Part shown: positions 9,292 through 18,298 of the stretch, piece after piece | Layout of the letters: each line of letters starts with the position of its first letter | Position numbering within the stretch: the stretch's first letter is position 1 | DNA from: JAJNBD01 sp964471475 | Lineage (GTDB): Bacteria > Pseudomonadota > Gammaproteobacteria > CAISUE01 | Assembly: GCA_964471475.1 (NCBI GenBank) | Contig: CAYYFQ010000008.1 | Coordinates: 15,820-79,819 of the forward strand | Length of the DNA stretch: 64,000 nucleotides | Reading direction: 5' to 3' | Made by a program: the position numbers and the translations under genes | Notes under the pieces: model-generated | Seen by the model: only the letters and a program-made list of their open reading frames with translations | Told to the model about the DNA's origin: nothing | The model's database searches: none

Positions 9292-11538
9292 CTAAACACT
9301 TTCTATTTTATCCACGCGCTGTAACCCACGAGGTAACATATTTCCACGGCGAGCTCTTTCACCAACATAATGAGCTAAATCTTCGCCTTTTAAAATCGCT
9401 TCTTTTCGACCACTAATCAATTTAATCGATTTACCTTTATCAACTATCGCTATCGATTGTAAAATTTCTTCACGCTTTTCATAAGCGCTGCTTGGGATAT
9501 TGATAATTTTATTTCCCTTTCCTTTTGCAAGTATAGGTAATTCATTCAATGAGAAAATTAAACAACGACCTTGAGAAGTAATTGCCACTATCCACTTATC
9601 TTCTAAAGCACCTTCCAATAATTGTGGCTTTAATAATTTACCTTGTGATGGTAAATTTACTACACTTTTGCCAGCTTTATTTTTTGCATACAAATCCCCC
9701 AAACTCGTGATAAAACCATAACCAGCGTCACTTGCTAATAAAAGCGGTTGGGAGAGCTCTCCTAATAACACACATTCAAAGATCGCATTGTCTGCCGGTG
9801 TAAATTTCCCAGTTAAAGGTTCTCCTTGACCACGAGCAGAAGGTAATTGATAAGCAAGTAAAGAGTAACTACGACCTTTGCTATCTAAAAATACTGCTTG
9901 TTGATTACTGCGACCTAACGCTGCCATTAAAAAAGTATCGCCTGCCTTGTAGCTTAATTGAGTGGGATCAATTTCATGACCTTTAGCCGATCTCACCCAA
10001 CCCATTTTAGATAAAATGACTGTGATTGCTTCATTTGGGATAACTTCTTCTTGTTTAAGTGCTTGAGCAGCTTCTCGTGTTACTAAAGGTGAACGTCTTT
10101 TATCACCAAAATTTTTAGCATCTTCTAAAAGTTCTTTGCGAATAAGTTTTTTAAGCAAAGATTTACTTTCCAATATTTTAGTTAAAGAATCTCTTTCTTC
10201 TGCCAATTCGTTTTGTTCCGCACGTAATTTTTGTTCCTCTAACTTTGCTAATTGACGTAATTTAATTTCTAAAATAGCTTCAGCTTGAATAACGCTAAGT
10301 TTAAATTTTTTTATCAAGGATTCTTTTGGATCATCTTTTTCGCGAATGATTTTGATAACTTCATCAATATTTAAAAATGCAATCAATAAGCCTTCTAAGA
10401 TGTGCAACCGATCAGTTATTTTTTCTAGGCGGTGCTTTAAACGTTTAGTAACCACTTCCAATCGATAGCTTAACCATTCAGTTAAAATTTGATGAATATT
10501 TTTTACTTGAGGCTTCCCATTAACACCTATCATATTGAGATTAACACGATAGCTTTTTTCAAGATCCGTGCTCGCAAAAAGATGAGCCATTAAAGCTTCT
10601 ATATCTACACGATTAGATTTTGGCACAATCACTAAACGTGTGGGGTTTTCATGATCTGATTCATCGCGCAAATCCTCTACCATTGGTATTTTTTTAGCTT
10701 GCATTTGCGAGGCAATTTGCTCAATGACTTTAGCACCTGAAACTTGGTAGGGTAAAGCGGTAATAACAACTTCACCTTCTTCCATTTTGTATACAGCGCG
10801 CTGACGAATACTGCCACTCCCGATCTCATATATTTTTTTTAATTCAGCTTTTGGCGTAATAATTTCTGCAGCCGTTGGAAAATCAGGGCCTGGTAGAAGC
10901 TTGCAAATTTCGCTGATGCTTAAATTCGGATCATCTAATAAAGCGACACAAGCATTTACTACTTCAGTTAAGTTATGAGGGGGAATATCGGTCGCCATTC
11001 CTACTGCAATTCCTGAAGCCCCATTTAATAATAAATTAGGTACACGAGCCGGTAAAAGTTTGGGCTCTTCGAGTGTTCCATCAAAATTGGGTATCCATTC
11101 CACGGTACCTTGATCTAATTCAGAAAGAAGTAATTCCGCATATTTAGATAATCGAGATTCGGTATAACGCATTGCTGCAAAGGATTTAGGATCATCAGTG
11201 GATCCCCAATTTCCTTGACCGTCAATAAAAGGATAACGATAAGAAAAATCTTGCGCCATTAAAACCATCGCTTCGTAGCACGCACCGTCGCCGTGTGGAT
11301 GATATTTACCAAGGACGTCCCCTACCGTTCGTGCAGATTTTTTATATTTCGCGGAATTTTTTAATCCTAATTCAGACATTGCGTAAATAATACGACGCTG
11401 AACAGGTTTTAAACCGTCTCCAATATAAGGAAGAGCACGATCTAAAATAACATACATCGAGTAGTTAAGATAAGCATTTTCTGCAAATTGGTGGAGTGGT
11501 TGTTTTTCAAAATTCTGGTGTTGAATAAGTTGAGCCAT
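9292..11538 (-). CDS. parC: DNA topoisomerase IV subunit A
   Basis: ParC cuts and rejoins DNA to decatenate daughter chromosomes with ParE. From the ATG at 11538 it has 748 residues (E. coli 752). It aligns closely with E. coli ParC from AENAYLNYSMYV to the C-terminal KGKGNKIINIPS block of the beta-pinwheel. The catalytic tyrosine is Tyr125 in AAMRYTESRL. In the quinolone-determining region the usual serine (E. coli Ser80) is glycine: YHPHGDGACYEA, Gly85. A TTG at 11547 is an alternative start. It is the last gene of a pgi-xthA-rsmA-parC run; parE is not in the window. Confidence 0.95.
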   Translation of the reverse strand: MAQLIQHQNFEKQPLHQFAENAYLNYSMYVILDRALPYIGDGLKPVQRRIIYAMSELGLKNSAKYKKSARTVGDVLGKYHPHGDGACYEAMVLMAQDFSYRYPFIDGQGNWGSTDDPKSFAAMRYTESRLSKYAELLLSELDQGTVEWIPNFDGTLEEPKLLPARVPNLLLNGASGIAVGMATDIPPHNLTEVVNACVALLDDPNLSISEICKLLPGPDFPTAAEIITPKAELKKIYEIGSGSIRQRAVYKMEEGEVVITALPYQVSGAKVIEQIASQMQAKKIPMVEDLRDESDHENPTRLVIVPKSNRVDIEALMAHLFASTDLEKSYRVNLNMIGVNGKPQVKNIHQILTEWLSYRLEVVTKRLKHRLEKITDRLHILEGLLIAFLNIDEVIKIIREKDDPKESLIKKFKLSVIQAEAILEIKLRQLAKLEEQKLRAEQNELAEERDSLTKILESKSLLKKLIRKELLEDAKNFGDKRRSPLVTREAAQALKQEEVIPNEAITVILSKMGWVRSAKGHEIDPTQLSYKAGDTFLMAALGRSNQQAVFLDSKGRSYSLLAYQLPSARGQGEPLTGKFTPADNAIFECVLLGELSQPLLLASDAGYGFITSLGDLYAKNKAGKSVVNLPSQGKLLKPQLLEGALEDKWIVAITSQGRCLIFSLNELPILAKGKGNKIINIPSSAYEKREEILQSIAIVDKGKSIKLISGRKEAILKGEDLAHYVGERARRGNMLPRGLQRVDKIESV

Positions 11539-11621
11539 GATGATCAATAGAGTTTAAGTGTTGATGGTGTTAACAATACACAAAATAAGAATGAGTTACA
11601 AGTAGGAACCCAAAATCGTCA

Positions 11622-12404
11622 TCACGAGAAGCACGGAGTGTGACTCAAAGCTAATGCACAATAGGTTTCTACTGAAATATTTTCAGCACGATCATTAGGA
11701 TCTATACCAAAACTCATCAATTGTTCCTTACTAAAAAATTTAGATAAGTTATTCGAGATTTTTTTACGTCGCTGACTGAAAGCCGCTCGTGTAATAGCTT
11801 CTAAATTTTTAATAGAAATTCGAGGACGATTTTTTTTAGGAATTAAACGAAAAAAAGCGGAATCTACCTTAGGTGCAGGTTGAAAGCTATTGGGTGGAAC
11901 GTCAAATAAAAATACTACTTCGCAAAAATATTGGGTAATAATGGATAAACGCCCATAATTTTTATTCCCGGGAGAAGCTTGTAATCTTTCAACTACTTCT
12001 TTTTGCAACATAAAGTGCATATCTTGAATGTTATCAATATATTCGAAACAATGAAGTAACAAAGGTGAAGAAATATTATAGGGTAAATTACCAAATATTC
12101 TTAAATAACTCTCTTGAGAAGTTAATAAATTTTTAAAGTTAAATTTCAATGCATCTTGTGCATAAATCGTCAATTGAGAATAATTTTTTTGCCATATTTC
12201 CCATTTTGCTAATAAATCGCGATCAATTTCAATAATCGCTAAGAGAAAATTTTTACTTAATAATGGTTTGGTTAACGCTCCTAACCCTGGTCCAATCTCA
12301 ATAAGTAATTGATCTGGCTGAGGAGCTATAGATTCGATAATTTGAGTAATAATATTTTGGTTAATTAAAAAATTTTGTCCGAATCGTTTCTTTGCCTGTA
12401 CCAT
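11622..12404 (-). CDS. rsmA: 16S rRNA (adenine1518/1519-N6) dimethyltransferase
   Basis: RsmA (KsgA) dimethylates two adjacent adenines in helix 45 of 16S rRNA during 30S maturation. The S-adenosylmethionine site is IEIGPGLGALT and the catalytic motif is NLPYNISSPLL. AFSQRRKKISNNL is the conserved C-terminal block. The length of 260 residues is normal. It starts 8 bp after the xthA stop, so the two are probably cotranscribed. Confidence 0.95.
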   Translation of the reverse strand: MVQAKKRFGQNFLINQNIITQIIESIAPQPDQLLIEIGPGLGALTKPLLSKNFLLAIIEIDRDLLAKWEIWQKNYSQLTIYAQDALKFNFKNLLTSQESYLRIFGNLPYNISSPLLLHCFEYIDNIQDMHFMLQKEVVERLQASPGNKNYGRLSIITQYFCEVVFLFDVPPNSFQPAPKVDSAFFRLIPKKNRPRISIKNLEAITRAAFSQRRKKISNNLSKFFSKEQLMSFGIDPNDRAENISVETYCALALSHTPCFS

Positions 12405-12412
12405 AAAAGCTC

Positions 12413-13177
12413 TTATTGAAATTCTAAAATAACAGGCGCATGATCGGAAGGCTTTTCTAACTTCCGTGGTTCTTTATCCACGACGCATGCTTTGCAATCT
12501 ACTAATAATGTATCGCTTACTAAGAAATGATCAATTCTATACCCCAAATTTCGCTGAAAAGCACGAATACGATAGTCCCACCACGTATAAATTTTTGGCT
12601 CCTTATGAAAATAACGTAAAGCATCGGTAAATCCTAAGTCTATTAATTCTTTAAATCCCTCCCTTTCTTTTTTACTGATCATAATTTGATCTTCGATATC
12701 TTCAGGATTATCAATAGGCTCAGGAGCAATATTAAAATCACCACAAATGATAATTTTATTAGTTGTTTTTTTTATTTTTTTAACCCACGCAATCAATTCA
12801 CTAAACCATGTTAATTTATAAAAATATTTTTCACTCCCTACGGATTGTCCATTAGGAACGTAAATATTAATAAACAAAATGTCTTCAATAAAACAGGCAA
12901 CTACTCGTTTTTGTTCATGTTCAAGAAAATAGCCAGTTAATGCTACAGGTTCAAAAGGAAGTTTAGAAAGGATAGCGACGCCATTATAAGTTTTTTGCCC
13001 ATGCACAAGGGCGTTATACCCTATCTCTTTTAAAGCCTCAAGAGGAAAAGAAGCTTCTTCGCACTTAATTTCTTGTAAACCGATGACATCAATTTTATTT
13101 TTTTCCAACCATGCTATTAAGTGAGTGACGCGAACCCGAATTGAATTAACATTCCAAGTAGCAAATTTTAGCGGCAT
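12413..13177 (-). CDS. xthA: Exodeoxyribonuclease III (AP endonuclease)
   Basis: An Mg-dependent nuclease that incises at abasic sites. All family motifs are present: ATWNVNSIR at the N-terminus, LQEIKCEE with the metal-binding Glu, NIYVPNGQ, CGDFNIAP with catalytic Asp and Asn, WWDYR, and SDHAPVILEF at the C-terminus with the catalytic His. The length of 254 residues is slightly short of E. coli (268). Its first 10 bases overlap the end of pgi, suggesting translational coupling. Confidence 0.94.
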   Translation of the reverse strand: MPLKFATWNVNSIRVRVTHLIAWLEKNKIDVIGLQEIKCEEASFPLEALKEIGYNALVHGQKTYNGVAILSKLPFEPVALTGYFLEHEQKRVVACFIEDILFINIYVPNGQSVGSEKYFYKLTWFSELIAWVKKIKKTTNKIIICGDFNIAPEPIDNPEDIEDQIMISKKEREGFKELIDLGFTDALRYFHKEPKIYTWWDYRIRAFQRNLGYRIDHFLVSDTLLVDCKACVVDKEPRKLEKPSDHAPVILEFQ

Positions 13178-14634
13178 CGTAATAATTCAATGAGTGATTG
13201 AGAAATAGAATCAACAGATCCGTCAGTTAGTTGATCAGTAAAATATTTCAATAATAAATTTGCGTAGTCCTTACCAAATTCTACACCAAATTGATCAAAA
13301 GCATTTAAATTATACATTTCTCCTAAGACGAATACCTTATGTTCGTACATGGCTAATAATAAACCTAAGTTATAAGGGTTAAGCTTTTCTAAAATAATGA
13401 GCGTTGAAGGTTTATAAGGATTAACTTTTTTGTGCGGATTTTTTTCATCTGCTAACCCTTCCCATAAAGCTTTAGATTGCGCTAAACACTGTGCCATTTG
13501 CATGTTTTGTAATTCTTGAAAATGACTCGCTGATTTAAAGGTAATAAATTCTACAGGAATTAATTGATTAGTTTGATATAAAAACTGATGAAAAGCATGT
13601 TGACCGTTTGGCCCAACATCTCCCCAAATGACTAGACCATTGTCTTTAACTTCATCACCATTTCTTTGTGTGCTTTTTCCTAAACTTTCCATTTCTAATT
13701 GTTGCAAAAACTGTGGAAGATTTTTTAATCTTGCCGTATATGGAATAACAACTCTAGAAGTAGAATGAAAAAAATGGCTATAAAAATAATCTAACCACGC
13801 AAGCCACACAGGAATATTGTGATCTAAAGGTTGATGTAAAAAATGTAAATCCATGGTATGCGCACCAGCCAACAAATCTTCGTAATTTTTTTTGCCTAAA
13901 GCAAATAAAATAATTAAACCTACAGTAGACCATAAAGAAAATCGACCGCCCACTCCTTCATCAAACCAAAAGCATTGTTCTTGACTAAATCCTTCTTTTT
14001 GAGCTTGCACTAAATTATTGGTAATAGCAAAAGCATGCATCACCCAATTTTTTTCAGAAACTTTTTTAATAAACCAACGCTTAATCACTTTCAGAAGTGC
14101 AATCACTTCCATGGTTTTAAAACTTTTTGAAGTAAATAACCATAAAGTTTTTTTCGGATTTAATTGGGATAATAAATCTTCTACCACATCAGGATCCGGA
14201 GAAGATAAAAAATGCGTACGGATTCTTTTTTGATCATAATCGCGCAACGCTTCACACACTAATAAATTTCCTAGATGGGAACCCCCAATCCCTACATTTA
14301 CGATATCAGTATACTCTCCACTACCCATAATTTTTTCATAAAAATCCAAAGCCTTTTGATGAGCTTGGTGAATGGCTTGATAGTGGCTAAAAGCAAACTG
14401 TTGTTTTTTATCTCGCCACGCTACATGTGTAACCGCACGGTTTTCAGTAAGATTTATTTTATTGTCTTGATAAAGACATTGTATTTTTTGTTTAAGTTGG
14501 CATTTCTCTGATAAATGTTTTAATTCATTTCGAATTTCAGCATTCCACCAATTACGACCAAATTCTACAGATATTTCTTGTTCGGTTAATAAACAAGGGG
14601 AAGGATTTGTTTCAAAACTATCAAGAAAATGCAT
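13168..14634 (-). CDS. pgi: Glucose-6-phosphate isomerase
   Basis: Interconverts glucose-6-phosphate and fructose-6-phosphate. GGRFSLWSTVG corresponds to the first family signature, and the C-terminal PSTLIILEKLNPYNLG...YEHKVFVLG block to the second. At 488 residues it is shorter than the E. coli enzyme (549), mostly through a compact N-terminus, which is a normal variant. It is the first gene of the minus-strand run into xthA. Confidence 0.94.
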   Translation of the reverse strand: MHFLDSFETNPSPCLLTEQEISVEFGRNWWNAEIRNELKHLSEKCQLKQKIQCLYQDNKINLTENRAVTHVAWRDKKQQFAFSHYQAIHQAHQKALDFYEKIMGSGEYTDIVNVGIGGSHLGNLLVCEALRDYDQKRIRTHFLSSPDPDVVEDLLSQLNPKKTLWLFTSKSFKTMEVIALLKVIKRWFIKKVSEKNWVMHAFAITNNLVQAQKEGFSQEQCFWFDEGVGGRFSLWSTVGLIILFALGKKNYEDLLAGAHTMDLHFLHQPLDHNIPVWLAWLDYFYSHFFHSTSRVVIPYTARLKNLPQFLQQLEMESLGKSTQRNGDEVKDNGLVIWGDVGPNGQHAFHQFLYQTNQLIPVEFITFKSASHFQELQNMQMAQCLAQSKALWEGLADEKNPHKKVNPYKPSTLIILEKLNPYNLGLLLAMYEHKVFVLGEMYNLNAFDQFGVEFGKDYANLLLKYFTDQLTDGSVDSISQSLIELLRCR

Positions 14635-14705
14635 TAGTGAAAGAAGCTTATCTTTAACAAAAAGCTAGTTTAGCATAGGATGAAGTATTTTATCATCAAT
14701 GACAA

Positions 14706-14856
14706 CGAGTCGACAGCAGTTCCCGCTGGAAACACCCCTCCTTGTGTATCAATGGTTTCAGAGAGTGAAAATTTTTTAGTTTCGCAACCTTTTTCTAAAG
14801 AAGTACCGTAATCAGGGCTTTTTGGCCGAATTCCAGCGGGAACAGCTGACGAATCG
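14706..14856. mobile_element. MITE-like element with 26-bp imperfect terminal inverted repeats
   Basis: Arms 14706-14731 and 14831-14856 match in 23 of 26 positions as reverse complements, including the uninterrupted core gttcccgctggaa. The element is 151 bp and non-coding in any convincing way. A 72-codon open frame crossing it on the minus strand has no recognisable features. No obvious target duplication was found. It separates the pgi promoter side from the next element and the dnaA control region. Confidence 0.55.
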
Positions 14857-14872
14857 ATGAAGTTTCCTAATC

Positions 14873-15021
14873 TATGGCGTGTTAACAATTCTAACTATTC
14901 CGGCCATAACACGTTGATTTTTTGCGCTTCGAGGCTCACATACCAACCCACGTATGCTCCGCTACGATGCTCTCAAATCAACGTTTTCTGTCTCGGTATA
15001 GCGAATTGTCAACATGCACTA
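14873..15021. mobile_element. Palindromic element, same family as the one at 34927-35009
   Basis: The ends tatggcgtgttaacaatt (14873-14890) and the reverse complement at 15004-15021 match at 14 of 18 positions. Read on this strand, the interior (ggccataacacgttgatttttt) aligns with the reverse complement of the copy inside the eCIS gene at 34927-35009, as does the right end. This copy has roughly 65 extra bases between about 14930 and 14995. Conceptual translation of both copies shares GH.TLIFC and NCQHAL, which confirms kinship. Confidence 0.6.
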
Positions 15022-15261
15022 ATAAAAAGTTTAAATATTTTAAATTATATTTTTTATTTATTGTTATAGTATAAACGCATTTTTTGTGTATATCAGTTTA
15101 AATTTGAATATATTCAAATATATAGTTTGTGTATAAATTGTTAACAACCTATGAATAATTTTGATAAGTTTTTCCTAAAATCTGGTTTTGCGTTTTTCAT
15201 GAAAAGATGTTATAAACTTATCCACAACTAAAATTACAATTTATCCACAAATGGAAGGCTT
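15022..15261. promoter_or_regulatory. Candidate oriC / dnaA control region with three DnaA boxes
   Basis: This very AT-rich stretch contains two perfect TTATCCACA DnaA boxes on the plus strand (15218-15226 and 15241-15249) and a TTATACACA box on the minus strand (15128-15136). Another near-match lies around 15085. Boxes upstream of dnaA mark either the chromosomal origin or DnaA autoregulation. The long AT-rich run at 15030-15130 could be the unwinding element. Two parS-like sites 47 kb away support origin proximity. GC-skew analysis of the whole genome would decide. Confidence 0.6.
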
Positions 15262-16605
15262 ATGTCTGAAAATATACAAAGTATGGAACACGTTTGGAAT
15301 AATTGTCTGGAAAGACTACAAGATGAGCTGCCAGAATCCCATTTTAATATGTGGATCCGTCCGCTAAAATTTTCTTATAACCAAAATAAATGGATTGTCT
15401 TTGCACCGAATAAGTTTGTGCGAGACTGGGTGGATATGGAGTATTTATCTAAAATTAGTTATCACTTAGAAGAACTCACAGGTAAAGAAACTAATATTGC
15501 CTTAGTAGAATCTGGTTTTAGTGAAGCAGTAGAAAAAAAAGAGATGGCGCCTATAGAACCTGCTAAAAAACGCCGTCAATCTTATAGTATTGAATTAAAT
15601 CCTAATTTTACTATTAAACACTTTGTGAGCGGTAAATCTAATCAACTTGCTGTTGCTGCGGCAAAACAAATTGTATTGAATCCCGGTACTAGCTACAATC
15701 CACTTTTTATTTATGGAGGGGTAGGTCTTGGGAAAACACATTTAATGCAGGCAGTTGGGAATGCCCTTAAAGAGAAAAATCCTAATGCGAGAGTTGTTTA
15801 TCTTTCGTCTGAGCGTTACGTATCAGAGATGGTAAGGGCTATTCAAACCAATTCCATGGAGAGCTTCAAAGAATTTTATCGTACCTGTGACTTACTTTTG
15901 ATTGATGATATTCAATTTTTTGCTGGAAAAGACCGCTCACAAGAAGAGTTTTTTCATACTTTTAATGAACTGTTGGAAGGCAGACAACAGATGATCTTTA
16001 CTTGTGATCGATATCCAAGAGAGATTGATGGTTTAGAAGATCGTTTAAAATCTCGCTTTGGATGGGGATTGACGGTTGCTGTGGAACCCCCCGAATTAGA
16101 AACTAGGGTAGCTATTTTAATTCACAAGGCAGAATTAGCGCAGATATCTATTCCTCATGAAGTTGCTTTTTTTATTGCTAAGCGTATGCATTCTAATGTA
16201 CGTGAATTAGAAGGTGCCTTGAAACGTGTGATTGCCCATATACAATTTACTGGAGAAGAAATTTGTTTAGAAGTGGTAAAAGAAGCATTAAAAGATTTAA
16301 TTGCTTTACAAGATCGCTTAATTACGATTGATAATATTAAAAAGACAGTGGCGGAATATTATAAGATAAGAGAGGTGGACTTAATAGCAGTGCGTCGTAC
16401 TAGAACCGTTGCAAGGCCACGCCAATTAGCGATGGCATTAGCAAAGGAATTAACAAATCATAGCTTGCCTGAGATTGGTTCCGCGTTTGGTGGCAGAGAC
16501 CATACGACGGTCTTACATGCTTGTAGAAAAGTAAAAGAATTATTACAATCCGATAAATTATTAAGCGAAGATTATTTAAATTTAAAAAGAACTTTGAATG
16601 GCTAA
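15262..16605 (+). CDS. dnaA: Chromosomal replication initiator protein DnaA
   Basis: DnaA binds DnaA boxes and opens the origin. All four domains are present in 447 residues: N-terminal DnaB/DiaA-binding domain (WNNCLERLQDELPESHFNMWI), short linker, AAA+ domain with Walker A GGVGLGKTHL and Walker B LLLIDDIQFFAGK, and C-terminal DNA-binding domain with the signature FGGRDHTTVLHACRKV. It overlaps the next gene (ctaG) by 8 bp, an unusual partner for dnaA. Confidence 0.97.
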   Translation: MSENIQSMEHVWNNCLERLQDELPESHFNMWIRPLKFSYNQNKWIVFAPNKFVRDWVDMEYLSKISYHLEELTGKETNIALVESGFSEAVEKKEMAPIEPAKKRRQSYSIELNPNFTIKHFVSGKSNQLAVAAAKQIVLNPGTSYNPLFIYGGVGLGKTHLMQAVGNALKEKNPNARVVYLSSERYVSEMVRAIQTNSMESFKEFYRTCDLLLIDDIQFFAGKDRSQEEFFHTFNELLEGRQQMIFTCDRYPREIDGLEDRLKSRFGWGLTVAVEPPELETRVAILIHKAELAQISIPHEVAFFIAKRMHSNVRELEGALKRVIAHIQFTGEEICLEVVKEALKDLIALQDRLITIDNIKKTVAEYYKIREVDLIAVRRTRTVARPRQLAMALAKELTNHSLPEIGSAFGGRDHTTVLHACRKVKELLQSDKLLSEDYLNLKRTLNG

Positions 16606-17164
16606 CTCAAAAGCTAAAAAAACTTTAATCATTCTATTTCTTGCTGCCATTGGTTGGTTTGGATTTGCTTTTGGTTTGGTCCCTATCTACAATGTGTTTT
16701 GCAAAATTACTGGGTTGAACGGTAAAATTTTAGGGCCGAGTGGTTACACTGATAATAGGGTAGATCCTAATCGTATAATTACGGTACAATTCGTCACCAA
16801 TGTGAATGGGGGCTTGCCGTGGGATTTTTATCCTGAAAAAGATACGATAAAAGTTCATCCTGGTGAAATTACTCGCGTGGTGTTCTATGCAAAGAATAAC
16901 GCAAATAGAACAATGACCGTGCAGGCAATTCCAAGTGTCACTCCAGGACAAGCTGCTCGCTATTTACGGAAAACAGAATGTTTTTGCTTTACGACAGAAA
17001 CATTTCAAGCAGGTGAAAAGGAACAAATGCCCGTTTTATTTCACCTTGATATAGATTTACCAAAAGATATTCATGAACTAACATTGTCATATACAATGTA
17101 TAATGCGGACAAAAGTGCTCCTGGCAGAAATGTAGTGAGAGGGAATGGCGCTCATCCCATATAA
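16598..17164 (+). CDS. ctaG: Cytochrome c oxidase assembly protein CtaG (Cox11)
   Basis: A membrane-anchored copper chaperone that helps build the CuB centre of subunit I. One N-terminal membrane segment (about residues 9-31) is followed by a periplasmic beta domain. The copper-binding pair is Cys128 and Cys130 in ECFCFTTE, and Cys35 lies after the membrane segment. The length of 188 residues is typical. The start codon lies inside the last codons of dnaA, so translation is probably coupled. Oxidase subunits I and II are not in the window. Confidence 0.93.
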   Translation: MANSKAKKTLIILFLAAIGWFGFAFGLVPIYNVFCKITGLNGKILGPSGYTDNRVDPNRIITVQFVTNVNGGLPWDFYPEKDTIKVHPGEITRVVFYAKNNANRTMTVQAIPSVTPGQAARYLRKTECFCFTTETFQAGEKEQMPVLFHLDIDLPKDIHELTLSYTMYNADKSAPGRNVVRGNGAHPI

Positions 17165-17200
17165 GATAAGGACGCCTATATAAATTAAGGTTAAATTTTT

Positions 17201-18079
17201 ATGTCGAACACAAAGCATAGCGGTTATTTTTTGCCAACACCAAGCCATTGGCCAATTATCGGATCAATTGCACTTTTTTGCATTATGTTTGGAGGAATTA
17301 ACTGGTTGCATCAAGTCCATTTTGGACCCTATATGTTTGCCAGTGGTTTTATCATCTTAATTTGCATGATGTTTGGTTGGTTTTCCACAGTTATTTTTGA
17401 AAGTTCGCAAGGTATGTATGATAAGCAAGTGGGTCGCTCTTATCGGTGGGGAATGGGTTGGTTCATTTTTTCTGAAGTGATGTTTTTTTCAGCATTCTTT
17501 GGCGCATTGTTTTATATCCGTATGTGGGCAGTACCGTGGCTTGGAGGAGAAAAAGGCTATAACATTAATGTGTATTTGCTGTGGCAAAATTTTAAAGCTG
17601 CATGGCCTTTGTTTCAGACGCCAAATCCTGCCCTTTTTAAAGGGCCAGAGTCCATTATGTACACATGGGGAATTCCGGCATTGAATACGTTAATTTTGTT
17701 AACTTCTGGGGTGACAGTGACAATTGCACACTGGGGAATTCTTAAAAATAATCGTAAACAATTTATTATTGGCTTAGCGTTAACTGTTTTATTAGGGATT
17801 AGTTTTTTGTTTTGCCAAGCACATGAATATATGGAGGCCTATACAGAAAAAGGATTGCAATTAGGGTCTGGAGTTTATGGAACCACTTTTTTTGCTTTGA
17901 CCGGGTTTCATGGATTACACGTGACTATTGGAACAATCATTTTAATTTTTGTTCTTATTCGTGCCTGTCGAGGCCATTTTGATAAAGAGCATCATTTTGC
18001 CTTTGAAGCAGCTTCCTGGTATTGGCATTTTGTTGATGTGGTATGGTTATTTTTATTTATTTTTGTTTATTGGCTATAG
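17201..18079 (+). CDS. ctaE: Cytochrome c oxidase subunit III
   Basis: A core membrane subunit of an aa3-type oxidase, 292 residues with about seven membrane segments. Family blocks include SEVMFFSAFFGALFYIR, CQAHEY, TGFHGLHVTIG and WYWHFVDVVWLFLFIFVYW at the C-terminus. It follows ctaG after 36 bp, the order seen inside normal cox operons (cox11 then cox3). The 5' half of that operon appears to have been replaced by dnaA. Confidence 0.93.
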   Translation: MSNTKHSGYFLPTPSHWPIIGSIALFCIMFGGINWLHQVHFGPYMFASGFIILICMMFGWFSTVIFESSQGMYDKQVGRSYRWGMGWFIFSEVMFFSAFFGALFYIRMWAVPWLGGEKGYNINVYLLWQNFKAAWPLFQTPNPALFKGPESIMYTWGIPALNTLILLTSGVTVTIAHWGILKNNRKQFIIGLALTVLLGISFLFCQAHEYMEAYTEKGLQLGSGVYGTTFFALTGFHGLHVTIGTIILIFVLIRACRGHFDKEHHFAFEAASWYWHFVDVVWLFLFIFVYWL

Positions 18080-18094
18080 CAGGTTTTAGAAACG

Positions 18095-18298
18095 ATGGCA
18101 GATATTGATATCGAAAAACTAGAAAATGAAGCCGACAATATCGATATTGTAGATGAGAGAGTCTTAGATGATGATGAAAAAGCTAAACGTCGTAATAATC
18201 GTCAGCAATTAAAAGTTCGTCATGCCATTGAGAAACATTTAGAAAACAGAAAATTTAAGAAAGAACTTGATTATTTTTACCAAGATGATGATTTATGA
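18095..18298 (+). CDS. Small charged protein, PA3496-like family
   Basis: A 67-residue protein with an acidic first half (EKLENEADNIDIVDER) and a basic, helical second half ending in HLENRKFKKELDYFYQDDDL. This ending resembles the conserved tail of the PA3496 family of gammaproteobacterial small proteins, whose role is not established. Its stop overlaps the accA start (ATGA), so it is translated with accA. Confidence 0.7.
   Translation: MADIDIEKLENEADNIDIVDERVLDDDEKAKRRNNRQQLKVRHAIEKHLENRKFKKELDYFYQDDDL

Noticed and set aside
14670..14888. 72-codon open frame on the minus strand
   Set aside because: It lies almost wholly in the 14706-14856 inverted-repeat element and has no ribosome binding site or recognisable motif.
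14857..15069. 70-codon open frame on the plus strand
   Set aside because: It reads through the palindromic element at 14873-15021; its likeness to part of the eCIS protein comes from the shared element, not a gene.
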